In this document: positions 1-7,553 of the stretch, one piece after another | Position numbering within the stretch: the first letter of the stretch is position 1 | Layout: the number at the start of each line of letters is the position of its first letter | Assembly: GCA_021775315.1 (NCBI GenBank) | Contig: JAJFIC010000047.1 | Span: 1 to 39,716, forward strand | Direction of reading: 5' to 3' | From: Paracoccaceae bacterium | Lineage (GTDB): Bacteria; Pseudomonadota; Alphaproteobacteria; Rhodobacterales; Rhodobacteraceae | DNA: 39,716 bases | Notes under the pieces: generated by a model | Databases searched by the model: none | What the model was told of the DNA's origin: nothing | Seen by the model: only the letters and a program-made list of their open reading frames with translations | Made by a program: the position numbers and the translations under genes

Positions 1-96
1 ATGGTTTCGGCCACGCCGCTGACACGGTCGAGTTATCACGCTGGTGATGATTTTGCCCGCTTGCGCGCGGCGCGTCTGAAAACCTTAGGTCGCTAG
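1..96 (+). CDS. 3' end of an unidentified gene (partial)
   Basis: The frame is open from the first base to a TAG at 94-96 and encodes about 31 residues, ending in a basic tail ([12 protein letters not shown]). The ATG at base 1 is probably internal, because the window edge cuts the gene. The stop shares the palindrome CTAG with the stop of the convergent minus-strand gene, so the two genes end on the same four bases. I do not recognise the family from this fragment. The tight end-to-end fit with a credible neighbour is the main reason to believe it. Confidence 0.45.
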   Translation: MVSATPLTRSSYHAGDDFARLRAARLKTLGR

Positions 97-269
97 CGTA
101 GCACGCGCCCCCGGCGTTCCGGTGTCAGCCATTCCGGCCAACCCCAGAAATATTCAATGCCGTAAAGGCCAAGGCAGATAGCGGCGACAATCGCAATCAG
201 CGCCAGCCGTTTGGCGCTTGGCGGGTTGCGCGCCCAATTGCTTGCCCGTAGGAGCCAGATAAACCTCAT
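93..269 (-). CDS. Small single-pass membrane protein, 58 aa, unknown function
   Basis: This short frame starts at ATG 269 and ends at TAG 93. It encodes a basic N-terminus ([15 protein letters not shown]), one hydrophobic helix at about residues 22-40, and a Trp-rich tail ([10 protein letters not shown]) with a basic end. From memory, near-identical small proteins occur widely in Rhodobacteraceae without an assigned function. The layout suggests one inner-membrane segment. There is no clear Shine-Dalgarno. A TATACC six bases before the ATG could be a -10 element, which would make the message leaderless, but the matching -35 is poor. Confidence 0.75.
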   Translation of the reverse strand: MRFIWLLRASNWARNPPSAKRLALIAIVAAICLGLYGIEYFWGWPEWLTPERRGRVLR

Positions 270-366
270 ATTTCAGGTATAGGGTTTGCATCGCGCGGGC
301 GTAACCCCGTTTGTGTTGCGTTTGGCGTGGCCGTCGCCTTTTGAGTATTTTTGGAACAATGATGCA

Positions 367-1251
367 CTAAGGCGTGTTCAGAGCCTTGATGTAGGCCGCA
401 ATTGCTGCCCGGTCCTTGTCGGACAATTGCGCGGTGTTTTCAATCACTTCGACCATGGCACCGCCTGCCGTGTCAAAATCCGGTGTGAAGCCGGATTTCA
501 AGTATTCGGCGATGTCATCCGCGCTCCACTTAAGGCCCGCCAGCGGTGGTATGCGGCCTTTGCCGTCCGGGTTCGGCGCGCCGGTCAGCCAAGCGTTGTG
601 CTGCGGATTGCCCAGCATGCCACGCGGCGTATGACATTCGGCGCAATGACCCAAGCCTTCGACAAGGTTGCGACCTTGTTTGGCGGTTTCTGACAGGTTT
701 GGGTCATCAATCACCCAATCAGAGTTCAGGAAAAGGAGTTTCCACAAGCCAAGTGTGCGGCGAATGTTGAAGGGAAACGGGATTTCGTGGGGTGTGTTTG
801 GCTGGGATGTTGCTGGCAAGCTGTCAAGAAAGCCTTTGAGATCAATAAGATCAGACATGCTTGCCCGCGCATAGGACGTATAGGGAAAGGCTGGGTAGTA
901 GTGTTGCCCATCCGGGGCGGTGCCGTATCGCATGGCGTTGATCAGGTCGGTATTTGACCAGCCACCAATGCCGTTTTGCGTGTCTGGTGAGATATTGGGC
1001 GCAAAGAATGTGCCAAACGGCGAGGCAAAGCTTTTGCCCCCCGACAGGATCAGACGCGCCGGACCCTCAGCCCCCGGTGCGCTGTGACAAGAGGCGCAGC
1101 CGCCAAGGCTAAAGATCCGTGCGCCACGCACAGCATCGCCGCGAATTTGGTCAAAATCCGCCGGATTGGCGCGTTCAGGTTGGGTCAGCCAGCAAGAAGC
1201 CAGCAAGCCGACGCCAGCCAGAACCGCCAGGAATAAAACTGTTTTGCGCAT
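367..1251 (-). CDS. Diheme cytochrome c, probable lipoprotein
   Basis: A 294-residue secreted electron carrier. The N-terminus is a lipoprotein signal with lipobox L-A-S-C, so Cys20 would be lipidated and the protein held on the periplasmic face of a membrane. Two haem c sites are visible: C-A-S-C-H at residues 52-56 and C-A-E-C-H at 203-207, one in each of two cytochrome c domains. The architecture resembles cytochrome subunits of membrane alcohol or sugar dehydrogenases, but no dehydrogenase is adjacent. I chose the ATG at 1251, which follows the upstream c556 gene by 19 bases and begins the signal peptide. The frame extends further upstream without a signal. The redox partner is unknown. 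Confidence 0.88.
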   Translation of the reverse strand: MRKTVLFLAVLAGVGLLASCWLTQPERANPADFDQIRGDAVRGARIFSLGGCASCHSAPGAEGPARLILSGGKSFASPFGTFFAPNISPDTQNGIGGWSNTDLINAMRYGTAPDGQHYYPAFPYTSYARASMSDLIDLKGFLDSLPATSQPNTPHEIPFPFNIRRTLGLWKLLFLNSDWVIDDPNLSETAKQGRNLVEGLGHCAECHTPRGMLGNPQHNAWLTGAPNPDGKGRIPPLAGLKWSADDIAEYLKSGFTPDFDTAGGAMVEVIENTAQLSDKDRAAIAAYIKALNTP

Positions 1252-1270
1252 GTTGCGTGCCGAAATGCTC

Positions 1271-1738
1271 CTAGTTTTTCGGTGCGCGATACACCTTGTG
1301 ACAGGCCCCACAGGCACCACCAAGACCACCGATTGCCCCGCGCAGCGCGTCTAACCCTTCGCCCGACGCTGCCTCCATTGCCACCGTCGCGCCCCGAAGG
1401 TCAGAGAATTTCGCGCCAAAATCGGCAAAATTATTCCAAATCTCAGATTTGGCCCGGGTGTTGTCGGCAGACATTTCGTCAGAGTCCGCGACCCACATCG
1501 ACCGGCCATCTATGGCGGTCAAGCTGACCAGATTGCCGGCAGCGGCGCGGGCGGCATCCGCGTCATAGGCAATCGCGCCTTTTGCCATGCCGCCAAGCTG
1601 GCCCAGATTATAGCCAAACAGCGCCATTTGCGCCTGTCGTGCCTTGACTGCTTGGGAAACCGCATCCTGTGCGAAAACTGTGGTGGCGCTGAGGCCAAGG
1701 GTCAGAGCCAGTAAAGTGGCGATTTTTGCGGGTTTCAT
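1271..1738 (-). CDS. Cytochrome c' / c556 family protein
   Basis: A periplasmic monohaem cytochrome of 155 residues. Residues 1-23 form a Sec signal peptide ending V-F-A before Q-D. The mature part is predicted to be a four-helix bundle with the haem motif C-G-A-C-H at residues 143-147 close to the C-terminus, which is the hallmark of the cytochrome c'/c556 family (electron transfer or NO/O2 binding). The ATG at 1738 is preceded by a strong AGGAGA. The gene lies 19 bases upstream of the diheme cytochrome c and probably shares its message, so the two may pass electrons to one another. That pairing is inferred from position only. Confidence 0.9.
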   Translation of the reverse strand: MKPAKIATLLALTLGLSATTVFAQDAVSQAVKARQAQMALFGYNLGQLGGMAKGAIAYDADAARAAAGNLVSLTAIDGRSMWVADSDEMSADNTRAKSEIWNNFADFGAKFSDLRGATVAMEAASGEGLDALRGAIGGLGGACGACHKVYRAPKN

Positions 1739-1817
1739 TCGTAATCTCCTGTAAGGCGAATAAGGTACGTCACAGGTAATTATGCACAGAGCAGCCATTC
1801 AGAAGAATCACAAAGAG

Positions 1818-1847
1818 GTGATCGGCCTCAGACCGCCGGTCGATCAC
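1818..1847 (-). terminator. Hairpin at the end of hpt, possible terminator
   Basis: GTGATCGGCC and GGTCGATCAC pair over 10 bp (one G-U) around a 10-base loop, and the stem contains the TGA stop of hpt at 1844-1846. Read on the minus strand, the hairpin is followed by CTCTTTGTGATTCTT, which is U-rich but not a clean U tract. It is therefore a weak intrinsic terminator or an RNA 3'-end stabiliser. Confidence 0.35.
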
Positions 1848-2395
1848 GCGTCTTCCGGATCCGTGAAACGCACCGCACCAATGTGATCGAGGTTGCGGTT
1901 TCTTTGGGCGTAATCAATACCATAGCCGACGACAAACTTGTCAGGAATTTCAAAACCTACCCAAGTTGCGCTGACCGCCACTTCGCGTCGCGAGGGTTTA
2001 TCAAGCAGGGCGCAGACCTCCATTCGTTTGGGTTTGCGCGATTGCAGAAGGTTCAGCACGTGGTGCAGCGTGTGGCCGGTGTCGACGATATCTTCTACCA
2101 CCAGAATATCCCGGCCTTCGATCTCGCCGCGCAAATCCTTGAGAATACGCACCTCGCGCGAGGATTCCATGCCATCGCCATAAGACGAGGTTTCCAGAAA
2201 ATCGACCTCAACCGGCAGGTCAAGTTCGCGCACAAGATCGGAAATAAAGATGAAAGAGCCCCGCAAAAGACCGATCACAACCAACTTGTCCGTGCCCTCA
2301 AAATGCTCCTGAATTTCCCGCGCCAGCGTTTCAACCCGCGCCGCGATCGACTTGGCCGAGATCATTTCATCGATCACATAGTTGGAATGGTCCAT
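1844..2395 (-). CDS. hpt: Hypoxanthine phosphoribosyltransferase
   Basis: A 183-residue purine salvage enzyme that joins hypoxanthine or guanine to PRPP in the cytoplasm. The PRPP-binding loop is clear: the run [14 protein letters not shown], with the paired acidic residues E-D and the D-T-G-H-T turn. The upstream L-L-R-G-S motif of the same fold is also present, followed by a flexible loop containing S-S-Y-G-D-G. Length matches the family. The ATG at 2395 has AAGGGGGC a few bases before it. The gene is divergent from the START-domain gene at 2487 across 91 bases and stands alone as a unit. Confidence 0.93.
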   Translation of the reverse strand: MDHSNYVIDEMISAKSIAARVETLAREIQEHFEGTDKLVVIGLLRGSFIFISDLVRELDLPVEVDFLETSSYGDGMESSREVRILKDLRGEIEGRDILVVEDIVDTGHTLHHVLNLLQSRKPKRMEVCALLDKPSRREVAVSATWVGFEIPDKFVVGYGIDYAQRNRNLDHIGAVRFTDPEDA

Positions 2396-2486
2396 TTTGC
2401 CCCCTTGAATTTCGCGCCAGAATAGGAAATGACGCCCACGCCCGATAATCTTTATACCGTGCCTGAACTGAAAGGCCACCGCCCAG

Positions 2487-2948
2487 ATGCCCACCCATGC
2501 TGAAAAACGCGTCGTCCCCTATTCGGCGGATCAGATGTATGCTTTGGTGGCGGATGTGGCGGCGTATCCCGAGTTTTTGCCGTGGTGTGCGGCGGCACGC
2601 ATTCGCAAGCGGGTGCCGACAGAAACCGGCGAGGTGATTGACGCTGATCTGGTGATTTCATTCAAGCTGTTTCGGGAAAGGTTCGGCTCGCGCGTGACGC
2701 TGTTTCCCAGCGAAAACAAGATTGACGTTGAATATCTGAACGGCCCGTTTCGCTATCTGAACAACCATTGGCAGTTCACGCCGGTTGAGGGTGGCGGCTG
2801 CGAAGTCGATTTCTTTGTCGATTTTGAGTTCAAATCCGCCATTCTGCAAGCGGTGATCGGGGTGGTTTTTACCGAAGCGATGCACCGCATCGTGCGCGCG
2901 TTTGATAGCCGCGCGCACGCTTTGTACGGTCAGGAATTGAACTCGTAG
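2487..2948 (+). CDS. Coenzyme Q-binding COQ10/RatA-like START-domain protein
   Basis: A 153-residue single-domain protein of the SRPBCC/START fold. The N-terminal run around [15 protein letters not shown] and Y-P-E-F-L-P-W-C is the signature of the COQ10/RatA group. In mitochondria and alphaproteobacteria its members bind ubiquinone or assist its use. The alternative family name 'RatA toxin' comes from enterobacteria and is probably wrong for this organism. The ATG at 2487 has a weak AAAGG about 12 bases upstream. The 3' end overlaps the end of the convergent ammonium transporter gene by 19 bases. Confidence 0.88.
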   Translation: MPTHAEKRVVPYSADQMYALVADVAAYPEFLPWCAAARIRKRVPTETGEVIDADLVISFKLFRERFGSRVTLFPSENKIDVEYLNGPFRYLNNHWQFTPVEGGGCEVDFFVDFEFKSAILQAVIGVVFTEAMHRIVRAFDSRAHALYGQELNS

Positions 2949-4108
2949 GCTCTCTCACCGTGGCTGGCCAGATCCAGCCCGGTATATTCATCCTCGTCGT
3001 TAACCCGGATCGGTGTGACCAGCGCCACTGCGCGCACGATGACATAGGTGACGACAAGGGTGAACACGCCGACGATGGCCAATGCGCCAAATTGTGCGCC
3101 AAAATTGCCAGCACCAAAAACCGCGATCATGATCGTGCCGAAAATGCCGCCGATACCATGCACTGCAAACACATCAAGCGTGTCGTCGATCTTGAGCTTG
3201 TTTTTGATCACCCCGCAAGCCTCTTGACACAGAACACCGGCCACGCCGCCGATAATCAATGCCTCGACCGGGCCAACATAACCCGATGCTGGCGTGATAG
3301 AGGCAAGCCCGGCAATCGTGCCGGTAACCAGACCGATCAGCGAGGATTTGCCGTATTTGATCCGCTCCCACGCGGCCCAGCTTAGCGATGCGGCCGCGGC
3401 TGAAATATGCGTCACGGTCAGGGCCATCGCGGCCCCGCCATCAGCGGCCAGTTGCGAGCCACCATTAAAGCCAAACCAGCCGACCCACAGCATCGCGGCC
3501 CCGATCATCACAAAACCCGGATTATGCGGCGGTTTTGATTTGTCTTTGCGTGGTCCCAGAACAACGGCAACCACAAGCGCGGCAAGCCCGGCGGTTTCAT
3601 GCACAACGATGCCGCCTGCGAAATCCTTGACACCGGTCGCGCCGAAAATGCCGCCATCGGCCAACATGCCACCGCCCCAGACCCAATGGGCCACCGGGGC
3701 ATAGCAAATCAGCATCCAAAGGGCGGAAAATACCATGACAAAGCCAAAGCCCACACGCTCAACATAAGCGCCGACGATCAACGCCGGGGTGATGATGGCA
3801 AATGTCATCTGAAAGGCGAAAAACAGGACTTCGGGAATTGTGCCGTGCAGGCTGTCGGCATCGACACCGTTCAGGAAAGCTTTGCCCAATCCGCCCCAAT
3901 AGGCACCGTCGCCGCCAAAAGCGATGGAGTATCCGGCGACCAGCCAAAGCACGCTCATCAACGCGGCGATTGCGAAACATTGCATGAAAACCGACAACAC
4001 ATTGCGCGCCCGTACCAGCCCGCCGTAAAACAGGGCGAGCCCCGGCAAGGTCATGAATAACACCAAGGCCGTGGCCGTAATGATAAAGGCTGTGTCTGCA
4101 CCGTTCAT
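2930..4108 (-). CDS. amt: Ammonium transporter
   Basis: A 392-residue Amt/MEP/Rh channel with about 11 membrane helices. The twin pore histidines are visible in V-V-H-E-T-A-G and V-H-G-I-G-G, and the N-terminal signature L-F-Y-G-G-L-V-R-A-R-N-V-L is typical. It brings ammonium into the cell under nitrogen limitation. In most bacteria the gene follows glnK, but no PII gene lies next to it here. The ATG at 4108 is preceded by GCGGGAC. Nitrogen-regulator genes lie 2.4 kb away, so control by NtrC is a reasonable guess. I found no classic NtrC site in the 190 bases upstream. Those bases hold an inverted repeat TCCCGCT/AGCGGGA at 4115-4121 and 4145-4151 (approximate). Confidence 0.95.
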   Translation of the reverse strand: MNGADTAFIITATALVLFMTLPGLALFYGGLVRARNVLSVFMQCFAIAALMSVLWLVAGYSIAFGGDGAYWGGLGKAFLNGVDADSLHGTIPEVLFFAFQMTFAIITPALIVGAYVERVGFGFVMVFSALWMLICYAPVAHWVWGGGMLADGGIFGATGVKDFAGGIVVHETAGLAALVVAVVLGPRKDKSKPPHNPGFVMIGAAMLWVGWFGFNGGSQLAADGGAAMALTVTHISAAAASLSWAAWERIKYGKSSLIGLVTGTIAGLASITPASGYVGPVEALIIGGVAGVLCQEACGVIKNKLKIDDTLDVFAVHGIGGIFGTIMIAVFGAGNFGAQFGALAIVGVFTLVVTYVIVRAVALVTPIRVNDEDEYTGLDLASHGERAYEFNS

Positions 4109-4298
4109 AAGAAGTCCCGCTATTTGTCCCGTTTCGTGGCTTAAAAGCGGGAAGGCGGTGATTATGAAAGGGGCGGGGCCCGAATGTCGGAGCTTTAAAT
4201 TGGTTTTGCCGCGTGATTGATCAAATCTGGCGTGATTTGCCTAAATTAGTGGCGGCATGTGAATTCGTATTGCGCCATTGTTTTGGGCAGGGCGTTTA

Positions 4299-4802
4299 TC
4301 ATGTCGTGCGTAAAGCGTGCAAAATAAGATCAAGCGCATGGCGCACGGAACGCTGACGAACCACCGCGCGGCCAACGGCACCAAACTCCACAGTCTGGGA
4401 AAAATCCGCCGCATCTTTTTGCGAAACACCGAAACAAACCCGGCCTTCAGGTTTGAACTCAGACCCGCCCGGCCCGGCGATACCGGTGATCGAAAGTCCC
4501 AGATCAGCGCCCGCGTTTTGCAGCGCCCCTTGTGCCATTTCACGCGCGACTTGTTGGGAAACCGCACCAAAATCGTGCAAACTTTGCGTGCTGACCCCCA
4601 ACATTTGCTGCTTGGCCTGATTTGAATAGGTGACAAAGCCACGGTCAAAGACATCGGACGCGCCTGCAATCTCGGTCAATGCCGCTGCCAGCAGGCCGCC
4701 GGTGCAGCTTTCAGCCGTGGTGATTTTCCAGCCACGGGCGCGCGCCAGATCAAGGATTTCGATTGTAAGCGTGGCAATATCAGTCGAATTATGCATGGGC
4801 AT
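4299..4802 (-). CDS. pncC: Nicotinamide-nucleotide amidohydrolase (CinA C-terminal type)
   Basis: A 167-residue stand-alone CinA C-terminal domain. This family hydrolyses nicotinamide mononucleotide to nicotinic acid mononucleotide and ammonia in NAD recycling. Family motifs are T-T-A-E-S-C-T-G-G near residue 30, G-F-V-T-Y-S-N, and S-I-T-G-I-A-G-P-G-G. Two ATGs, at 4802 and 4796, are possible. Both lie inside the end of pgpA, so translation is probably coupled to it. The N-terminal molybdopterin-binding-like domain of full-length CinA is absent, as is common in alphaproteobacteria. The order ispDF-pgpA-pncC suggests one message. Confidence 0.9.
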   Translation of the reverse strand: MPMHNSTDIATLTIEILDLARARGWKITTAESCTGGLLAAALTEIAGASDVFDRGFVTYSNQAKQQMLGVSTQSLHDFGAVSQQVAREMAQGALQNAGADLGLSITGIAGPGGSEFKPEGRVCFGVSQKDAADFSQTVEFGAVGRAVVRQRSVRHALDLILHALRTT

Positions 4803-5271
4803 AAACCGCCAAAAGGGCCACGCAAATGGCCGCCATGATCCCGGCCAACACGTCGTCCAACATCACACCAAACGCGGTTTCCTTGTTGTCCGCCCAGCTG
4901 ATCGGCCAGGGCTTCCAGATGTCAAACAGGCGAAAAAACACAAAACCCGCGATCCAGCCGGGATAGGGCCAGATGGCGGGATCGACCCCGGCATGCCACA
5001 AACCAAAAGACAGCGGCCAAAGCGCGATCCATTGGCCAACGACCTCATCTATCACCACTTCGCCGGGATCATGGTCGTCTTGGCCGGATGTGTGGACGCT
5101 GGTGGCCCACCAGCCGATGACAAACACCAGCACCGTGACGGCGGCAAAGATCGGAAAGCCGGTAAATCGGTGGAGCAGATAGGCCAACGGTAACGCCGCG
5201 AGTGAGCCGAATGTGCCGGGCGCCTTGGGAGCGCGTCCGACATAGAAAAACGTGGCAATCAGCGCGCTCAT
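4789..5271 (-). CDS. pgpA: Phosphatidylglycerophosphatase A
   Basis: A 160-residue inner-membrane enzyme that removes the phosphate from phosphatidylglycerol phosphate to give phosphatidylglycerol. Visible family features are G-T-F-G-S-L-A-A-L-P near residue 20, the acidic motif D-E-V-V-G-Q-W near residue 75, and D-N-K-E-T-A-F-G-V-M-L-D-D-V-L-A-G near the C-terminus, with hydrophobic helices between. The start overlaps the ispDF stop by 4 bases and the end overlaps pncC, so the three genes are translationally coupled. Confidence 0.92.
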   Translation of the reverse strand: MSALIATFFYVGRAPKAPGTFGSLAALPLAYLLHRFTGFPIFAAVTVLVFVIGWWATSVHTSGQDDHDPGEVVIDEVVGQWIALWPLSFGLWHAGVDPAIWPYPGWIAGFVFFRLFDIWKPWPISWADNKETAFGVMLDDVLAGIMAAICVALLAVYAHA

Positions 5272-6410
5272 GACTTCACCAAAGTGGCCGTGGCGCTGGC
5301 CGCGATACCTTCGCCGCGCCCGGTAAAGCCAAGCTGTTCTGACGTTGTTGCCTTGATCGACACTCGCTCAATGTCGATTTCCATGATCCGCGCCATATTT
5401 TCGCGCATCTGTCTGGCATGCGGGCCAATCTTGGGGTGTTCGCAAATAATCGTGCAATCCGCGTGGGTTATGGTGAATCCCTTATCCCTTGCAAGCGTGA
5501 CCGCATGGCGCAAGAACACCTCGGACGCGGCACCTTTCCAGCGCGGATCACTTGGTGGGAACCATTGGCCTATGTCGCCTTCGGCCAGCGCGCCGTAAAT
5601 GGCATCGGTCACCGCATGCATGGCCACATCGGCGTCAGAATGTCCCTTAAGCGCGAATTCATGGCCAATCTCGATGCCACACAGCGTGACATGATCGCCC
5701 GCCTCAAACGCATGAACGTCAAAGCCATTGCCCGTGCGAATATCCATATGCCCTCGTAAAATTCGATCTGCCCGGGCGAAATCGCCGGGCGTGGTGATTT
5801 TCAGATTGTCCTCGTCGCCGGGTACAATTGCAACGGTCATTCCAGCCGCACGCGCCACTGCAACATCATCGGCAGCGGGTCCTTGATAGGTTTGATGTGC
5901 CGCCAAAATCTTTGCAAAATGAAACCCTTGCGGTGTTTGCGCCCGGAAAAGATCATCGCGCGGCTTGATGTCCGCAACCAGACCATCCGTCCCTTGCCAC
6001 AGCGCATCAGACAGCGCCAAACCGGGTGCTGCACCCTGATGATCGTCAAGGGCCGCAATAACGTTGCTAATCGTCTGCGCGGAAACACAGGGGCGCGCAA
6101 CGTCATGGATCAGGACCTTTGCTGGCGACAAAGCCGCCGCCGCCTGCAATCCAAACAGAACCGAAGCGGCGCGATCTGCCCCGCCTTTGGTCACAATAAT
6201 GTCGCTGTAACCTGCCGCCAGAGCCAGATCGTGGGGATGCAGAACCAGAACGATTGCGTCAATGTCGGCATGATCCTGAAAGGCCTGCAAACTCCACGCC
6301 ACTGCATTGCGACCCGTCAGATCACGCCATTGTTTGGCAATACTGCCGCCCGCCCGAACGCCGCGCCCTGCCGCCACGATCACGGCAATTGTCTGACTGG
6401 GTTTGGTCAC
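5268..6410 (-). CDS. ispDF: Bifunctional IspD/IspF isoprenoid enzyme
   Basis: A fusion of two steps of the non-mevalonate (MEP) pathway. Residues 1 to about 225 are the cytidylyltransferase IspD (V-I-V-A-A-G-R-G nucleotide loop, K-Q-W-R-D-L, and V-L-I-H-D-V-A-R-P). Residues from about 226 are IspF, with the zinc-site run F-D-V-H-A-F, the S-D-A-D-V segment, and the C-terminal G-R-G-E-G-I-A-A-S-A. Such fusions are common in alphaproteobacteria. I chose the GTG at 6410, which has AAAGGCG about 9 bases upstream and places IspD's N-terminus correctly (380 residues). The longer frame to 6473 adds 21 residues that look non-coding. It is first in the pgpA-pncC unit and divergent from dusB. Confidence 0.93.
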   Translation of the reverse strand: MTKPSQTIAVIVAAGRGVRAGGSIAKQWRDLTGRNAVAWSLQAFQDHADIDAIVLVLHPHDLALAAGYSDIIVTKGGADRAASVLFGLQAAAALSPAKVLIHDVARPCVSAQTISNVIAALDDHQGAAPGLALSDALWQGTDGLVADIKPRDDLFRAQTPQGFHFAKILAAHQTYQGPAADDVAVARAAGMTVAIVPGDEDNLKITTPGDFARADRILRGHMDIRTGNGFDVHAFEAGDHVTLCGIEIGHEFALKGHSDADVAMHAVTDAIYGALAEGDIGQWFPPSDPRWKGAASEVFLRHAVTLARDKGFTITHADCTIICEHPKIGPHARQMRENMARIMEIDIERVSIKATTSEQLGFTGRGEGIAASATATLVKS

Positions 6411-6487
6411 GAAGTTTACGCCTTTTGTTGACTTGCTTGCCGCATATCTAGGCCTGATAACGGCGGGGCGCAACGCAAAGCCGCATT

Positions 6488-6507
6488 GTGTTTTCCTGCG
6501 AAAACGC
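6488..6507. promoter_or_regulatory. Dyad in the ispDF-dusB divergent region
   Basis: GTGTTTTC and GAAAACGC pair over 8 bp (one G-T) around CTGC. The dyad lies 17-spaced between a weak -35-like TTGTGT (6487-6492) and a -10-like TAGGAC, in front of dusB. It could be an operator for dusB-ntrBC or only a chance hairpin. The hexamers match the consensus poorly. Confidence 0.25.
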
Positions 6508-6542
6508 TTAGGACACGGGCAAACCGCACAAGGATTAAGCAG

Positions 6543-7553
6543 ATGACCATCAAATTGGCGGATGTGACGCTTGATCCGCCTGTTTTTCTTGCACCTCTGG
6601 CGGGGATCACCGATTTGCCTTTCAGGAACTTGGTTTCTGAATTTGGGGCAGGGCTGGTGGTGTCGGAAATGGTTGCGAGTCAGGAAATGGTTCAGGCAAG
6701 GCCATCAGCCAAGCCACAATCGCGTATGCGGGCGGAACTCGGTTTAAAATCCGCCAATACAGCCGTGCAAATCGCAGGTCGCGAGGCCTATTGGATGTCA
6801 GAATGTGCGCGTATCTGTGCTGATGGTGGCGCGAGTATTATCGACATCAACTTGGGTTGCCCGGCGAAAAAGGTCACCAGCGGCTATTCCGGTTCTGCCT
6901 TGATGAAAGATCTGGATCACGCGTTAAGTCTGATCGAGGCTGTGGTTGCCGCCGTCGATGTTCCGGTGACCCTGAAAACCCGCCTCGGCTGGGACCACGC
7001 AACGCTGAATGCTGCAGAGCTTGGCAAACGGGCCGAAGATGCAGGCGTGCAAATGCTGACAATCCATGGCCGCACTCGGTGCCAGTTTTACAAAGGGCAG
7101 GCCGATTGGGATGGTATTGGCGCAATTGTCGACGCGGTGAACATTCCTGTCATCGCCAATGGCGATATCATCGACGTCACAACTGCGCGTCAGGCCCTGA
7201 AAGCGTCTGGTGCTACGGGTGTGATGGTTGGCCGTGGGGCGCAGGGCGCGCCGTGGCGACTGGCCCAGATCGCGGCTGAACTGGACGGCCGCCCGGCGCC
7301 TTATATTCCCACAGGGGCCGTGCTGGCCGATCTGATTGAGCGGCATCATCAGGCGATGCTGGCCTTTTACGGGGCTGAATTGGGCCTAAAGGCCGCGCGC
7401 AAGCATTTGGGGTGGTATATGGACGGGCTGGCCTTGAGCGTATCCGTGCCGAAACCCCAACGTCGCGCCGTATTGACCGCGACCGAGCCTGCGCAAATCT
7501 ATCAAATCATCCGTCAATTGTGCAGCAGCGATCCGATCGAGGCTGCGGCATGA
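6543..7553 (+). CDS. dusB: tRNA-dihydrouridine synthase (NifR3)
   Basis: A 336-residue flavoenzyme that reduces specific uridines in tRNA. The TIM-barrel shows P-L-A-G-I-T-D-L-P-F-R near the N-terminus, the active-site stretch N-L-G-C-P-A-K-K-V near residue 100, and the phosphate-binding G-V-M-V-G-R-G-A near residue 225. I chose the ATG at 6543, preceded by AAGGA 8 bases upstream. The frame runs further back but without a start signal. In Rhodobacter this gene is nifR3, the first gene of nifR3-ntrB-ntrC. Its TGA overlaps the ntrB ATG (ATGA), which implies coupled translation. Confidence 0.95.
   Translation: MTIKLADVTLDPPVFLAPLAGITDLPFRNLVSEFGAGLVVSEMVASQEMVQARPSAKPQSRMRAELGLKSANTAVQIAGREAYWMSECARICADGGASIIDINLGCPAKKVTSGYSGSALMKDLDHALSLIEAVVAAVDVPVTLKTRLGWDHATLNAAELGKRAEDAGVQMLTIHGRTRCQFYKGQADWDGIGAIVDAVNIPVIANGDIIDVTTARQALKASGATGVMVGRGAQGAPWRLAQIAAELDGRPAPYIPTGAVLADLIERHHQAMLAFYGAELGLKAARKHLGWYMDGLALSVSVPKPQRRAVLTATEPAQIYQIIRQLCSSDPIEAAA

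Noticed and set aside
4215-4222. TTGATCAA palindrome downstream of pncC
   Set aside because: It is short and common, lacks the FNR spacer, and lies between a gene end and the amt leader without other signals.
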